Positions 55,300 to 64,000 of a stretch of DNA of 64,000 bases are shown one piece after another. Positions within the stretch are counted from its first letter, which is position 1. Each line of letters opens with the position of its first letter. Where the stretch lies: NCBI RefSeq assembly GCF_026222555.1, contig NZ_CP098511.1:3887501-3951500 (forward strand), given 5' to 3'. This DNA is from Aquimarina sp. ERC-38. Its GTDB lineage: Bacteria; Bacteroidota; Bacteroidia; Flavobacteriales; Flavobacteriaceae. The position numbers and the translations under genes were made by a program. The notes beneath the pieces are model-generated. The model ran no database searches. It saw nothing but the letters and a program-made list of their open reading frames with translations, and had not been told where the DNA came from.

Positions 55300-56109
55300 A
55301 TGGATTCTACACAAAGCGTTCGGCTTAATAAATATCTTAGCGAAGTAGGCTACTGTTCACGGCGACAGGCAGATAAATATATTGATCAAAAAAAAATTAC
55401 GGTCAACGGAAAAGTTGCTGAAATGGGTTTACGTGTTTCTCCTGATGACCGGATTGAGGTAGAGGGCACACTTATCACAAAACCAAAAGAAAAACACGTG
55501 TACCTTGCATTTAATAAACCGGTTGGTATTGTATGTACTACTTCAGATAAAGAAAAAGACAATATCATAGACTACATTAATTACCCTAAGAGAATTTTTC
55601 CTATTGGTAGGTTGGATAAGCCTAGTGAAGGTTTGATCTTTTTAACCAGCGATGGAGATATTGTAAATAAAGTCTTAAGGGCTAGAAATAATCATGAAAA
55701 AGAATATGTGGTAACAGTCAATAAATTGATAACGCCCCGGTTTATAAAACAAATGGGACAAGGTATACCTATTTTAGACACCGTAACCCGGCCTTGTCAG
55801 GTAGAAGCTATTAATAAATACACTTTTAAGATTATACTTACCCAAGGATTAAACCGACAAATTCGGCGTATGTGCGAATATCTGGATTATGAAGTAGTTA
55901 AATTAAAGAGGGTTCGTATTATGAATGTACTGCTGGACGTTTTACCAGGTAAATGGCGATATCTTACCGAAAAGGAACTTAATGAGATCAATCAAGTAAC
56001 GGTCAATTCAGTTAAAACAAAAGAAGCTTCTGTAGATGAACAAAAAATTTCTAAAAATTATAATAACAGAAAAGAAACAAATCGAGTAGTTAAAAAAAGA
56101 AGAAAATAA
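55300..56109 (+). CDS. 23S rRNA pseudouridine synthase (RluF-like)
   Basis: Site-specific rRNA pseudouridine synthase of the RsuA family. The ATG at 55300 is used rather than the TTG 6 bp upstream; product 269 residues. An S4 RNA-binding domain lies at residues ~6-52 ([21 protein letters not shown]), and the catalytic domain has [18 protein letters not shown] with the catalytic Asp, and [21 protein letters not shown], a stretch typical of RluF (U2604). The C-terminal tail is very basic. VOC gene starts 8 bp after its stop. Confidence 0.9.
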   Translation: MDSTQSVRLNKYLSEVGYCSRRQADKYIDQKKITVNGKVAEMGLRVSPDDRIEVEGTLITKPKEKHVYLAFNKPVGIVCTTSDKEKDNIIDYINYPKRIFPIGRLDKPSEGLIFLTSDGDIVNKVLRARNNHEKEYVVTVNKLITPRFIKQMGQGIPILDTVTRPCQVEAINKYTFKIILTQGLNRQIRRMCEYLDYEVVKLKRVRIMNVLLDVLPGKWRYLTEKELNEINQVTVNSVKTKEASVDEQKISKNYNNRKETNRVVKKRRK

Positions 56110-56116
56110 ATTGCAT

Positions 56117-56545
56117 ATGAGTCAAAGCAGCTTGTCCCCATTCCATCTTGCCATACCTGTAGACAACCTATCTGTCGCTCGAACTTTTTATGGAGAAGTT
56201 ATGGGTTTTGAAGAAGGTCGAAGTAGTGAACACTGGGTAGATTTCAATTGTTTTGGCCATCAACTAGTCATACATTATCATGAACATAGTGCTAAGATTT
56301 CGGCACATAATGAAGTAGACGGAAAATCGGTTCCTATCCCCCACTTTGGAGTATTACTGGAATGGAGCGAATGGGAGAAGCTGGCAGAACGCTTAACTGC
56401 TAAAAATGTGGAGTTTGAAATTGCCCCTTACGTTCGTTTTAAAGGAGAAGTCGGGGAACAAGGAACTTTATTTTTTTACGATCCTTGCGGAAACGCTTTG
56501 GAGTTTAAAACATTTAAAGATATGTCAAGGATATTTGCCAAGTAA
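56117..56545 (+). CDS. VOC (glyoxalase/dioxygenase superfamily) protein
   Basis: A 142-residue two-module VOC fold. The ATG at 56117 is preferred over the TTG at 56111. Seen: PFHLAIPVDNLSVARTFYGE at the N-terminus, DFNCFGHQLVIHYHE, and the C-terminal FYDPCGNALEFKTFKD, with candidate metal ligands His and Glu in each half. It follows the pseudouridine synthase gene by 8 bp. The exact reaction cannot be read from sequence. Confidence 0.86.
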   Translation: MSQSSLSPFHLAIPVDNLSVARTFYGEVMGFEEGRSSEHWVDFNCFGHQLVIHYHEHSAKISAHNEVDGKSVPIPHFGVLLEWSEWEKLAERLTAKNVEFEIAPYVRFKGEVGEQGTLFFYDPCGNALEFKTFKDMSRIFAK

Positions 56546-56642
56546 AAAATATGTGGTTGAAAATATCTTGCCTAAAAAGTAAATTTTTAGTAATTTAGAA
56601 GTACTCAAAAGAGGAAACGAAACGTAAAAAGTAAGGAACGAA

Positions 56643-57446
56643 ATGAAACAAATGCTACTTATCCCCATAAGTGTATTTATTGTTGTGTCAAGTTGTGGAG
56701 TGTCACAAGAAGAGTATGAAAAACTAAAAAAAGAGAATGAATTATTAAAAAATCAAATTGAAGAGTGTAATCTGGAAGTATCAGAAATGTTATCCCTGGC
56801 CAAGATTAGCTACGAACGTTTGGAATACAAAAAAAGTAGTCAACTTTTAGAGTTAATCATTGCTAAATATCCAAATAGCAAAGAAGCAGATCAGTCTGCA
56901 GTATTACTTAAAAAAGTCGAAAAAGATCTGGCAGCTACACAAAGAGCCTTGGAAAAAGACAAGCTGATTGAAGAGAGTAACCTATTATTGGGTGAAATGA
57001 ACAAAAGAATTGATGAAGCCAGCGGAGCTACCTTCTATACAGATAAAGCTTTTGCCGGAAATGGTAAAGCTAACTCGGTATACCTTTATGCCGGAAGCAA
57101 AAAAAGATCAAAGCCCTGGTTAGGTCTCGCCATCAATCGTTTTTCTAAGGATAATTGGTTACATACCCAAAAAGTAATGTTCAACGTAGACGGAACGATT
57201 TACAATATAAATGAAGAAGTACCGGATGACTTTAAGGAACGTAAGGAATCAGACGGATATAGAGAATGGATTGATCGCGTTGTAGGTGAACAAGAATTTG
57301 AACTGATTAAAAAAATTACTACTAGTGAACAGGTTACTTTAACCCTCATTGGGAGCGAAGTATCTGAAAAAAGAATTATGACTCCTGCCGAAAAAGAGGC
57401 TATTAAGAATGTACTTAACGTATACACTATTTTAGGTGGCACCTAA
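56643..57446 (+). CDS. Coiled-coil lipoprotein of unknown function
   Basis: A 267-residue lipoprotein: signal MKQMLLIPISVFIVVSSC with lipobox Cys at residue 18, followed by GVSQEEYEK, which is not an acidic surface signal, so a periplasmic location is possible. Residues ~22-60 form a coiled coil (EEYEKLKKENELLKNQIEEC), continued by a TPR-like pair (RLEYKKSSQLLELIIAKYPNS). The C-terminal half (~130-267) is a globular domain with no recognised family (WLGLAINRFSKDNWLHTQ; VTLTLIGSEVSEKRIM). Stand-alone on the plus strand. Confidence 0.7.
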   Translation: MKQMLLIPISVFIVVSSCGVSQEEYEKLKKENELLKNQIEECNLEVSEMLSLAKISYERLEYKKSSQLLELIIAKYPNSKEADQSAVLLKKVEKDLAATQRALEKDKLIEESNLLLGEMNKRIDEASGATFYTDKAFAGNGKANSVYLYAGSKKRSKPWLGLAINRFSKDNWLHTQKVMFNVDGTIYNINEEVPDDFKERKESDGYREWIDRVVGEQEFELIKKITTSEQVTLTLIGSEVSEKRIMTPAEKEAIKNVLNVYTILGGT

Positions 57447-57586
57447 ATAAATACGAATACATCACATTTTTTAAGGTAAACAAGCGTTAAATGTAAAGTA
57501 TTTGACTCATATAATACTGACCTTGTTAAATATCTCTAAATTTTATTTCTATCTTGTACCCTACTAAATTTTAATCTAAAACCTAC

Positions 57587-58570
57587 ATGGATCTTACAAA
57601 CCCATTAGTATATGGTGTCCCTTGTTTTTTAGGGCTTATTTTATTAGAACTTACCTATAGTAAATCACATGATGACCATAAAAGTTTATATGATTGGAAG
57701 GATTTAGGTTCCAGTCTTTTTATGGGGGTGGGTTCTGCAATCTTGGGTCCGCTGATCAAAACTGCCTTTACCGTACTTCTTTTTGTTTTTGTATACGATG
57801 TATTTAACCCCGAAGTAGATGGAGTTCGTACTAATATATTTGGATGGAAATCTTTTGGATATGCCTGGTACGTATGGATACTTTGTCAGCTAGCCGATGA
57901 TTTTACTTATTACTGGTTTCACCGTCAGAATCATATGGTCCGGGTATTATGGGCAGCACATATTGTTCATCATTCTTCGGATAATTTTAATTTAGGAACT
58001 GCCGTACGTAATGGATGGTTTACCTTATTATATAAACCCTTCTTTTATATGTGGATGCCGGCAATCGGATTTCCGGTAGAAATGGTAATTGTTTGCCTGG
58101 GTATTGAAGCTTTATGGCAATTTCAATTACACTCGCAGTACGTACCTAAGATGGGAATTATAGAAAAAGTATTTAATACGCATACTATGCACCAGGTACA
58201 CCATGCTAAGAATGTAGAATATATGGATAAAAACCATGGAGGATTTTTAAATATTTTTGATAAAATTTTCGGAACGTGGAAAGAACTGGATGAAAATATT
58301 AAGGTGGAGTACGGAGTTACACACGCCCCTGATTCTTACAATCCCTGGGTCATTTTAACTCATGAATATAAAGATATCTGGCAGGATACAAAAAAATCTA
58401 ATAATTGGTACCATAAGTTCATGTATATCTTCGGACCTCCGGGATGGAGCCATGATGACAGTACTATGACGGTAAAGCAGATGCAACGCGCTTTAAAAGA
58501 AGATAAATTAAAAGCCAACTTAAAAGGCCGGGAGGTAAATAAGAGAAGTAATCTGATTGCATCTAATTGA
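57587..58570 (+). CDS. Sterol desaturase / fatty acid hydroxylase family protein
   Basis: Membrane di-iron oxygenase; relatives hydroxylate or desaturate lipids or carotenoids. The 327-residue product has about four to five membrane segments (2-20, 45-70, 88-105, 150-180) and the eight-histidine pattern: FHRQNHMVRVLWAAHIVHHS (giving HxxxxH-type and HxxHH) and later HTMHQVHHAKNVEYMDKNHG. Residue order fits the family. The substrate is unknown; relatives are often annotated as sterol desaturases although Bacteroidota rarely make sterols. Confidence 0.88.
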   Translation: MDLTNPLVYGVPCFLGLILLELTYSKSHDDHKSLYDWKDLGSSLFMGVGSAILGPLIKTAFTVLLFVFVYDVFNPEVDGVRTNIFGWKSFGYAWYVWILCQLADDFTYYWFHRQNHMVRVLWAAHIVHHSSDNFNLGTAVRNGWFTLLYKPFFYMWMPAIGFPVEMVIVCLGIEALWQFQLHSQYVPKMGIIEKVFNTHTMHQVHHAKNVEYMDKNHGGFLNIFDKIFGTWKELDENIKVEYGVTHAPDSYNPWVILTHEYKDIWQDTKKSNNWYHKFMYIFGPPGWSHDDSTMTVKQMQRALKEDKLKANLKGREVNKRSNLIASN

Positions 58571-59539
58571 TAAGAGCTTTTTCATATTTAAAAATCAGAT
58601 ATCTCAAGACCCAAATAACTAAGCTAATATTATAGGGTATTCTTTATTTGTAAATAATAAAGTGCGATACAATTTACCTCTTCTCTTAGAATTCGCATCA
58701 CCTAACCACTCTATATTAAAGTAGTCAACACTACTTATTATTTATAGCTGAAGTAGCAGGTAGTAATATAAACCTGCATATAAAAAACTTACATCTCTGC
58801 GTTAAAAAGCCTCATCCTGGCTAAAGCTACACCTTGTTCCAGACCTTAATCTTTAATTTTCATCTCTATTAATCTGCTATTTGATTTGCTATTGTAAAGT
58901 AATTCTAAACTTTAGAGTATTTGGAAACTACTCCTTTTACTCTTTTAAAAGTAATTTGTTTTTAATGTAAATAGTTTTATGATATTGAAAATCAATACTA
59001 TAAAAAGTAGTCATAATTCTCTATTTCTGAAGTGATAGCGATATTGATACTCAACCGAATACCAGGGTTTAATAATACGTGAATCCTACAACATCCTATT
59101 TAGAGGTAATAACTTCCAACACCTTCCCATAATTAAACTTAAGATTCTCATGACTTATTAGACGATAACCGTACTATCTCGATTAACAGCATAATTAAGT
59201 CATATGCAATCAAAGTAAGTGTTAACAATTTCTAAAAATACTTTTTTACTTAATAAAATGTTAATTAAACTATGCGTACTTATTATTTTAACAAAAATAT
59301 AGATTTAAAATTTTAAAATACATAAAATTTATTCTACATTTATGTATAATTGATAATTACAAGGTGATTGTAATTAAAATTTTAATAAAAAAAGGAAAAG
59401 TTGCTTCACGAAATGACAACTAAATCTGTAGATTTTACTGCTAAAACTTATCATATTTATAATTAAAAGGTATAAATATTATTGTTTTACCGTAATTTTC
59501 TTTTTTTTTAATAAGAAAAGTACTACATTGTCACTGTGA
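58571..59539. other. Long intergenic region upstream of the second beta-helix gene
   Basis: About 970 bp, AT-rich, with no credible ORF. The only recognisable element is a partial copy of the dispersed repeat at 58980-59042. The lower half presumably carries the promoter of the secreted protein gene. Confidence 0.35.
58980..59042 (+). repeat. Dispersed intergenic repeat, degenerate copy 3
   Basis: Matches the left part of copies 1 and 2: ATTGAAAATCAATACTATAA, then GTAGTCATAATTCT and AGTGATAGCGAT, before diverging. It lacks the GC-rich hairpin centre. Confidence 0.45.
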
Positions 59540-61651
59540 ATGAAAAAACCCAAAATTATGAATACAAATATTACTCGTCAGAGACGCAGTCTCAAGAAAT
59601 CAATTTTATGCTGTCTAATTATATGTTCCTACTTATCAATGGGCAGTTTATTAGCAAGAACCTGGAATTTTAGTAAGGCTCAAAATGGAAATCAATTACA
59701 AAGTCTAATCGACCGGGCATCTTCCGGAGATATTATTCAATTTACTGATGCCGGTACTTATAATTTAAGTAATAAGGTCATCAACGTAAATAAGGCTATT
59801 ATCTTTCAAGGAGTAAATCCTTTTGGTTATAATGCTAATACAAGAGGTAGTTCAGGTATTAGGACTGTTCTATCTAATGTAACTTCATTTGCTATTCGAT
59901 CCAGTAGAGTCAGGTTCTTTAACCTTAAGATTAATGCAGTAAACAACAATGTTGTTCTAATTGACGGCCGTTCTCAAAGATATAATAGCAATTTTAGAAA
60001 TCCTGGTTATGTTGCAGATGATCAATATTCAGGTATTGGTCTAACTAACGTGGAGTTATCCGGAGGATTTTATAGCTGTTTTGCTGGTAACGGTATGCAA
60101 GTAGAATTTAAGAATGTATCTTTTGTGAATTTTGGAAGAATAGGATACATCAACGATCGTAGAACCCGCGTCAACAATATGAAGAAAGCATCTTTTTTCA
60201 GATGTTTATTCAGACCTGCTTCACCTAATGGACAGTTTAGTTTTGACAGTAGAGGAATTTCGCTGGATGCTGGTAATACTTCTTATCCAATTGTATGGAA
60301 TGCAGAGGGTACCACTATTCGCGAATGTCGTTTTGAAAATACAGGAGTAGCTATTTCCAGAGTTAAAAATGTAAATATCACCGGAAACTTTTTTTATGAC
60401 AACAACGCTTTTGTTGATATGATTCATGTGGAAGAGTTTTCCAGCAACGTTAATATCATTTCCAATCGGTTTGATTGTGCTGCTAATACTACCCGATCGG
60501 ATTTTGAAAGAAGTAGAATCATCACCCTTGATTCCGAATTACAATGTGTGACGGATATTACGGTAAAAAACAATACGGTAACCGGACAGTATAACTTCTT
60601 TATTAATGGATATGCCCCTACCAATATACGTATTACTGGTAATAACCTACTTCAGTCTACTCCTTTTAATCCTAATGTAATCAACTTTAAGTATTACGAA
60701 AACAGGTATAAAACCGGAGAGGGAATTGCTGCTAATCAAGAGTTTATTTCCAGAAACATGGTAATTACAGGAAATAAAGGTTTAAGAAACGGAGGGAGAG
60801 GATGTCAGATTAATGTACCTATGAGCGGTGGAAACAATAATGTAGATAGGTTACAGTTTGCTCCGGGTAAGACAACTCTAACAAGAATGAATAACCCAGC
60901 ACCCTTAAGAGGTAACGGAGTTTATGAAATCGTAAATGTAGGTAACACCAGTAGAAAATTAGCAGGAAATGGTAATAACTTTACCTTAATGACAAAGGCT
61001 GCAAATGTCAGAGATAATAGTGTAAAATGGCAAATTACCTGGGTACCCCCTTATTACTATACTATTAAAAATGTAGGTAATAACCGATTTTTGGAGACTC
61101 ATAAAGGATATACTGAAAAAGAAATTTTAGATAATTTACCACAAAATGTATATCCATTTTTAGCCTTTCAAGGTTCCACTAATCCAAAATGGATCTTAAG
61201 AAATGGTGGAAGTAACGGTGTATATAAAATTTTACCGGCAGGAAATGAAAAGCAATCCGTTCTGGCAATGGCAGGAACTACTCCTAAACTGATTTTTCAT
61301 AAGAAATTTAATCCTAGTGGTTCTCGTTCAATTAGAGAACCTAATAACTTCGGGAGATGGAGAATTAATCCCTCCTTCGCAAGAAAAAGTGCTGATACTG
61401 CTATTGAAGAAACACTTACTGAAGGTTTACGGATAGTACCTAATATTGTAGATGATATTGCATCCGTATATTTTGAGGATGATGGCAATCCAAAGATAAA
61501 AATGACTCTTTACAATGCTGCCGGACAACCCGTAATGCAGGAAGAAATACACTCACGTATTAGTAATGCTATTGATGTATCTCAACTAGCTAGCGGAGTT
61601 TACATAGCACGTACTTCTAACAATCTGGTTAAAAGGATCATTGTTAGATAA
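59540..61651 (+). CDS. Secreted beta-helix / beta-trefoil protein with T9SS sorting domain
   Basis: A 703-residue exported protein and paralogue of the 1206-residue protein at 40102. A signal peptide follows a basic start (SILCCLIICSYLSMGSLLA); the ATG at 59558 is an alternative. Residues ~40-440 are a right-handed parallel beta-helix (SRGISLDAGNTSYPIVWNAE, IHVEEFSSNVNIISNRFDC, NIRITGNNLL); residues ~457-620 are the trefoil-like domain (GVYEIVNVGNTSRKLAGNG; YYTIKNVGNNRFLE; YKILPAGNEKQSVLAMAG); the end (~628-703) is a type A sorting domain (LASGVYIARTSNN). It lacks the four extra repeat domains of its paralogue. Function, possibly polysaccharide binding or cleavage, is inference. Confidence 0.83.
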   Translation: MKKPKIMNTNITRQRRSLKKSILCCLIICSYLSMGSLLARTWNFSKAQNGNQLQSLIDRASSGDIIQFTDAGTYNLSNKVINVNKAIIFQGVNPFGYNANTRGSSGIRTVLSNVTSFAIRSSRVRFFNLKINAVNNNVVLIDGRSQRYNSNFRNPGYVADDQYSGIGLTNVELSGGFYSCFAGNGMQVEFKNVSFVNFGRIGYINDRRTRVNNMKKASFFRCLFRPASPNGQFSFDSRGISLDAGNTSYPIVWNAEGTTIRECRFENTGVAISRVKNVNITGNFFYDNNAFVDMIHVEEFSSNVNIISNRFDCAANTTRSDFERSRIITLDSELQCVTDITVKNNTVTGQYNFFINGYAPTNIRITGNNLLQSTPFNPNVINFKYYENRYKTGEGIAANQEFISRNMVITGNKGLRNGGRGCQINVPMSGGNNNVDRLQFAPGKTTLTRMNNPAPLRGNGVYEIVNVGNTSRKLAGNGNNFTLMTKAANVRDNSVKWQITWVPPYYYTIKNVGNNRFLETHKGYTEKEILDNLPQNVYPFLAFQGSTNPKWILRNGGSNGVYKILPAGNEKQSVLAMAGTTPKLIFHKKFNPSGSRSIREPNNFGRWRINPSFARKSADTAIEETLTEGLRIVPNIVDDIASVYFEDDGNPKIKMTLYNAAGQPVMQEEIHSRISNAIDVSQLASGVYIARTSNNLVKRIIVR

Positions 61652-61719
61652 AATACTATATAACAAGATTTAAAGTCTTAAAGACTTCAGTAAATTTTTA
61701 AGAATATAATAGATAAGAC

Positions 61720-61748
61720 GCCATCCCAAAATTGGGATGGCTTTTTTT
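61720..61748. terminator. Bidirectional terminator between the beta-helix gene and kmo
   Basis: GCCATCCCAA / TTGGGATGGC stem with a T run on the plus side, 6 bp before the kmo stop; it can end both convergent transcripts. Confidence 0.85.
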
Positions 61749-61753
61749 ATAGT

Positions 61754-63115
61754 TTAGGATAAGGTATTTTTAGGTTCTGATAGCAAGGATAATATCTTAT
61801 GTTCGATTTGTTCGGAATTCCAAATATTTTCTATGTCCGGGGTTTGAAGAATTTTTTGCATAATTTTATTTTGCTGATCGCCTATAGAAAGTGCTTCAGC
61901 ATAAGGTTCTGTAGAGAACGTAACCCTGGAATATAAAGGTGTCCATTGTTCCGGATATTTTGTAGCCATATGCTTTTCAATCTTTTTTTGTAACAAAAAG
62001 TTAAGATCTGCGGTTTTGCTACTCATCTCCATAAAATTACGATAAGATAACTCTGCAATTGCATCAGCATTAGGCTTACGGGATTCTTGATATGCTTCAA
62101 ATATAGCTTGCCAATTATTATCACTATGTGCTTCGATCAAATCATCTAGTACCAGAATATCTTCAAAACCGGCATTCATCCCCTGTCCATAAAAAGGAAC
62201 TACCGCATGTGCCGAATCTCCTACTAAAGCCACCTTATCCCAGTAAGTCCAAGGATAGCATTTCATAGTAACCAGTGCACTAGTTGGATTTTTATTAAAA
62301 TCTTCTAATAAAGTAGGCATGAAATCCAGCGTATCCGGAAAATGTTTTTCCCAGAACCTTTGAACCTTATCTCTACTTGTTAGTTGTTCAAAAGAATTAT
62401 GACCTTCATGAGGCATAAACAAAGTACAGGTAAAACTTCCATCCAGGTTAGGTAATGCGATTAACATAAATTTACCTCTGGGCCAGATATGTAAGGAGTT
62501 TTTATTCAAACGATGGCTTCCGTCAGCTGCCGGTGGAATATGTAATTCCTTATACCCGGCATCTAGAAAATCCTGTGAATAATCAAACCGGCTACGGCGT
62601 TGCATTTTATGGCGAACCCGTGAAAATGCACCGTCACAACCAAAAATCATATCGTATTGATACTCTTGCCACTCGCTCTTTTCGGATTCCCCTGTATATA
62701 ATTTTGCTTCCGGAAGGTTAACATCCCAGACTTTTTCGTTAAATTTAAATGTAACCCCTTGTTGTTCGGCCAGATTAATCATTTGTTTATTAAGCACCCC
62801 CCGGGAGATAGAAAATATGGCTTCTCCTTCTTTTCCGTAATACTGGTAATACTCATCCTGCCCGTTGACGTGAATAGCTCGTTTATCCATAGGGATTCCC
62901 AACTTCCGGACTTCTTCCCCAATGCCAATTCGATCCAGGGTTTTCCAACCTCTTGCGGACATGGCTAAATTAATAGACCTACCGCTAAAGTTAATTTCTC
63001 TAATATCGGGCCTTCGGTCAAAAACGCTAACCGTATGATTTCTTTTTTTTAGGTACATGGCAAGCAGAGAACCAACCAGCCCGCTACCTACAATGGCAAT
63101 ATTACGTGTTTGCAT
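61754..63115 (-). CDS. kmo: Kynurenine 3-monooxygenase
   Basis: FAD enzyme that hydroxylates kynurenine to 3-hydroxykynurenine in tryptophan breakdown or the kynurenine route to NAD. The ATG at 63113-63115 (MQTRNIAIVG) is preferred to an ATG 27 bp upstream; product 453 residues, the usual length. Seen: NIAIVGSGLVGSLLAMYLKK (FAD site), RSINLAMSARGWKTL and GIPMDKRAIH, the FGCDGAFSRVRHKM (DG motif) and VALVGDSAHAVVPFYGQGMN (GD motif, FAD-binding). No other gene of the pathway is nearby. Convergent with the beta-helix gene. Confidence 0.95.
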   Translation of the reverse strand: MQTRNIAIVGSGLVGSLLAMYLKKRNHTVSVFDRRPDIREINFSGRSINLAMSARGWKTLDRIGIGEEVRKLGIPMDKRAIHVNGQDEYYQYYGKEGEAIFSISRGVLNKQMINLAEQQGVTFKFNEKVWDVNLPEAKLYTGESEKSEWQEYQYDMIFGCDGAFSRVRHKMQRRSRFDYSQDFLDAGYKELHIPPAADGSHRLNKNSLHIWPRGKFMLIALPNLDGSFTCTLFMPHEGHNSFEQLTSRDKVQRFWEKHFPDTLDFMPTLLEDFNKNPTSALVTMKCYPWTYWDKVALVGDSAHAVVPFYGQGMNAGFEDILVLDDLIEAHSDNNWQAIFEAYQESRKPNADAIAELSYRNFMEMSSKTADLNFLLQKKIEKHMATKYPEQWTPLYSRVTFSTEPYAEALSIGDQQNKIMQKILQTPDIENIWNSEQIEHKILSLLSEPKNTLS

Positions 63116-63329
63116 AAAGTATGTTAAGAGTAACCGAAGCATTCAGGAAATTAAGAAGAACCCCCGAGTTTTAATGCCTTCGATTAATTATTGATCGGGA
63201 ATTACCTTTGTCTTTAAATAAAAAGGGAAAACCGGAAAAATGGCATACATTAAAACCTTCGGCAAAAATAAGAAAAATTATACAGTTGCCGGTTGATTAC
63301 CTATCCGGACCTATGATCACCTGTACAAA

Positions 63330-64000
63330 CTACTGTTTAATAGCTTTAATTTCAAATAATAAAGGATATAAAGACGGCTTTTGAATAAAAAGGCCATTAC
63401 TAATTTGAGTCAAATCAGAAAAGATAGGATAAGGCGTTTCATAATGTTCATTCAGAAAACTAAGTTGTAAGCCGGCATCAATTAGCGCATTGACTACGTC
63501 TCCCAGACCGTGGTTCCAGGTACATTCACTTCCGGTAAGGTTAGCGGTTTTATCCGCATAAGACCCCTTTACTACTTCTTCTATAACATCGCTACTGCTA
63601 TATGTATGTACTGGCGACATTATTGAACTCTCATGGTCAAACATCCAGCATATCGGATGAAACTCTACCATATAAAAAATACCTCCGTGCCTTAGTTTGG
63701 CTGCAATAATTTGTCCCCATTCGGTAAGGTCCGGTAACCAGTTGATTACTCCGTAACTAGTAAAAACAATATCAAAGGTATCTTCGACTAACTTTGGAGT
63801 ATCCAATACGTTTCCACATACAAAATCTGCTTGTAAAGCATTTGTTTCAGCTAATTTCCGCGCTGTTTGTATCGCAGTTTCCGAAAGGTCAATCCCGGTA
63901 CATATTGCTCCCTTCCTACTCCAACTTAGAGTATCTAACCCAAAATGACATTGCAAATGCAGTAATTTTTCACCTCTAACTTCTCCTAATGCTTGTAGTT
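63330..64000 (-). CDS. Class I SAM-dependent methyltransferase (5' end cut by window)
   Basis: The frame is open to the window edge; the start lies beyond 64000. The visible 223 codons include the SAM motif I region (LLHLQCHFGLDTLSWSRKGA), motif IDLSETAI, and DFVCGNVLDT, followed by DIVFTSYGVINWLPDL (motif post I). The LQCHFG variant of the glycine loop (no G-x-G-x-G) is known in a subgroup of small-molecule methyltransferases. The substrate is unknown. It stops about 215 bp before kmo begins, on the same strand. Confidence 0.88.
   Translation of the reverse strand, partial: LQALGEVRGEKLLHLQCHFGLDTLSWSRKGAICTGIDLSETAIQTARKLAETNALQADFVCGNVLDTPKLVEDTFDIVFTSYGVINWLPDLTEWGQIIAAKLRHGGIFYMVEFHPICWMFDHESSIMSPVHTYSSSDVIEEVVKGSYADKTANLTGSECTWNHGLGDVVNALIDAGLQLSFLNEHYETPYPIFSDLTQISNGLFIQKPSLYPLLFEIKAIKQ

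Overview
The window reads as chromosome of a low-GC member of the Bacteroidota, most likely a marine Flavobacteriaceae species (Aquimarina-like; the genus is inference). Reasons: several gene starts are preceded by the Bacteroidota -7 promoter element TAnnTTTG; three large secreted proteins end in type A type-IX-secretion sorting domains; surface lipoproteins carry Cys followed by an S-D-D-D-D-like export signal; and DUF5606, DUF2911 and FAS1 lipoproteins and a LytS/LytTR pair are present. No rRNA, tRNA or CRISPR array was seen.

Left part (1-14.2 kb): a truncated mnmA, a MORN-type repeat protein, three consecutive FAS1 (fasciclin) lipoprotein genes, then a minus-strand housekeeping run ruvX > def > DUF5606 gene > pyrG > yidC, an unrecognised membrane protein and dapD. 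Downstream of yidC its last ~37 codons and its terminator occur twice more as a 266-267 bp tandem repeat.

14.5-21.0 kb is a surface-glycan (lipooligosaccharide core-like) cluster: a WaaP/Kdo-kinase-like protein, a GT9 heptosyltransferase-like enzyme, four GT2 enzymes and one GT4 enzyme, packed on alternating strands with convergent overlaps. 21.1-24.2 kb holds a YrdC/Sua5 protein, a CCA-adding enzyme and heme A synthase. An IS701-like insertion sequence (24460-25907, 18-bp inverted repeats, TTAA duplication) follows; its transposase frame is split by a single-base shift.

26-30.5 kb: a pRiA4b-ORF3-like protein, a nucleoid-associated protein and an ~826-residue secreted protein with five tandem ~112-residue repeats. 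31.4-39.8 kb is a fatty-acid beta-oxidation locus: acyl-CoA ligase, then marR (with a 32-bp perfect palindrome at its promoter), fadJ-like, fadA-like and acyl-CoA dehydrogenase. A four-helix-bundle (S23/IVS-like) gene flanked by CTAG-rich inverted repeats sits inside this operon, and a gene-less copy of the same repeat pair lies two genes later.

40-47.4 kb: a 1206-residue beta-helix/beta-trefoil secreted protein (a smaller paralogue lies at 59.5 kb) and a three-gene set of membrane protein, LytS kinase and LytTR regulator. 47.7 kb carries a 213-bp MITE-like element with 25-bp terminal inverted repeats and an 8-bp direct repeat. 48-64 kb: asnB, a DUF2911 protein, a possible 32-residue protein, queE, a secreted RidA, a HerA-like ATPase, a cupin, an alpha/beta hydrolase, an RluF-like pseudouridine synthase, a VOC protein, a coiled-coil lipoprotein, a sterol desaturase-family enzyme, kmo and a truncated methyltransferase.

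The best candidates for something undescribed are the four-helix-bundle ORF/CTAG-repeat pair in the fad operon, the MITE, the yidC-tail triplication and the repeat-rich secreted proteins. All functional statements rest on reading the sequence and recalled family knowledge; no database search was run.
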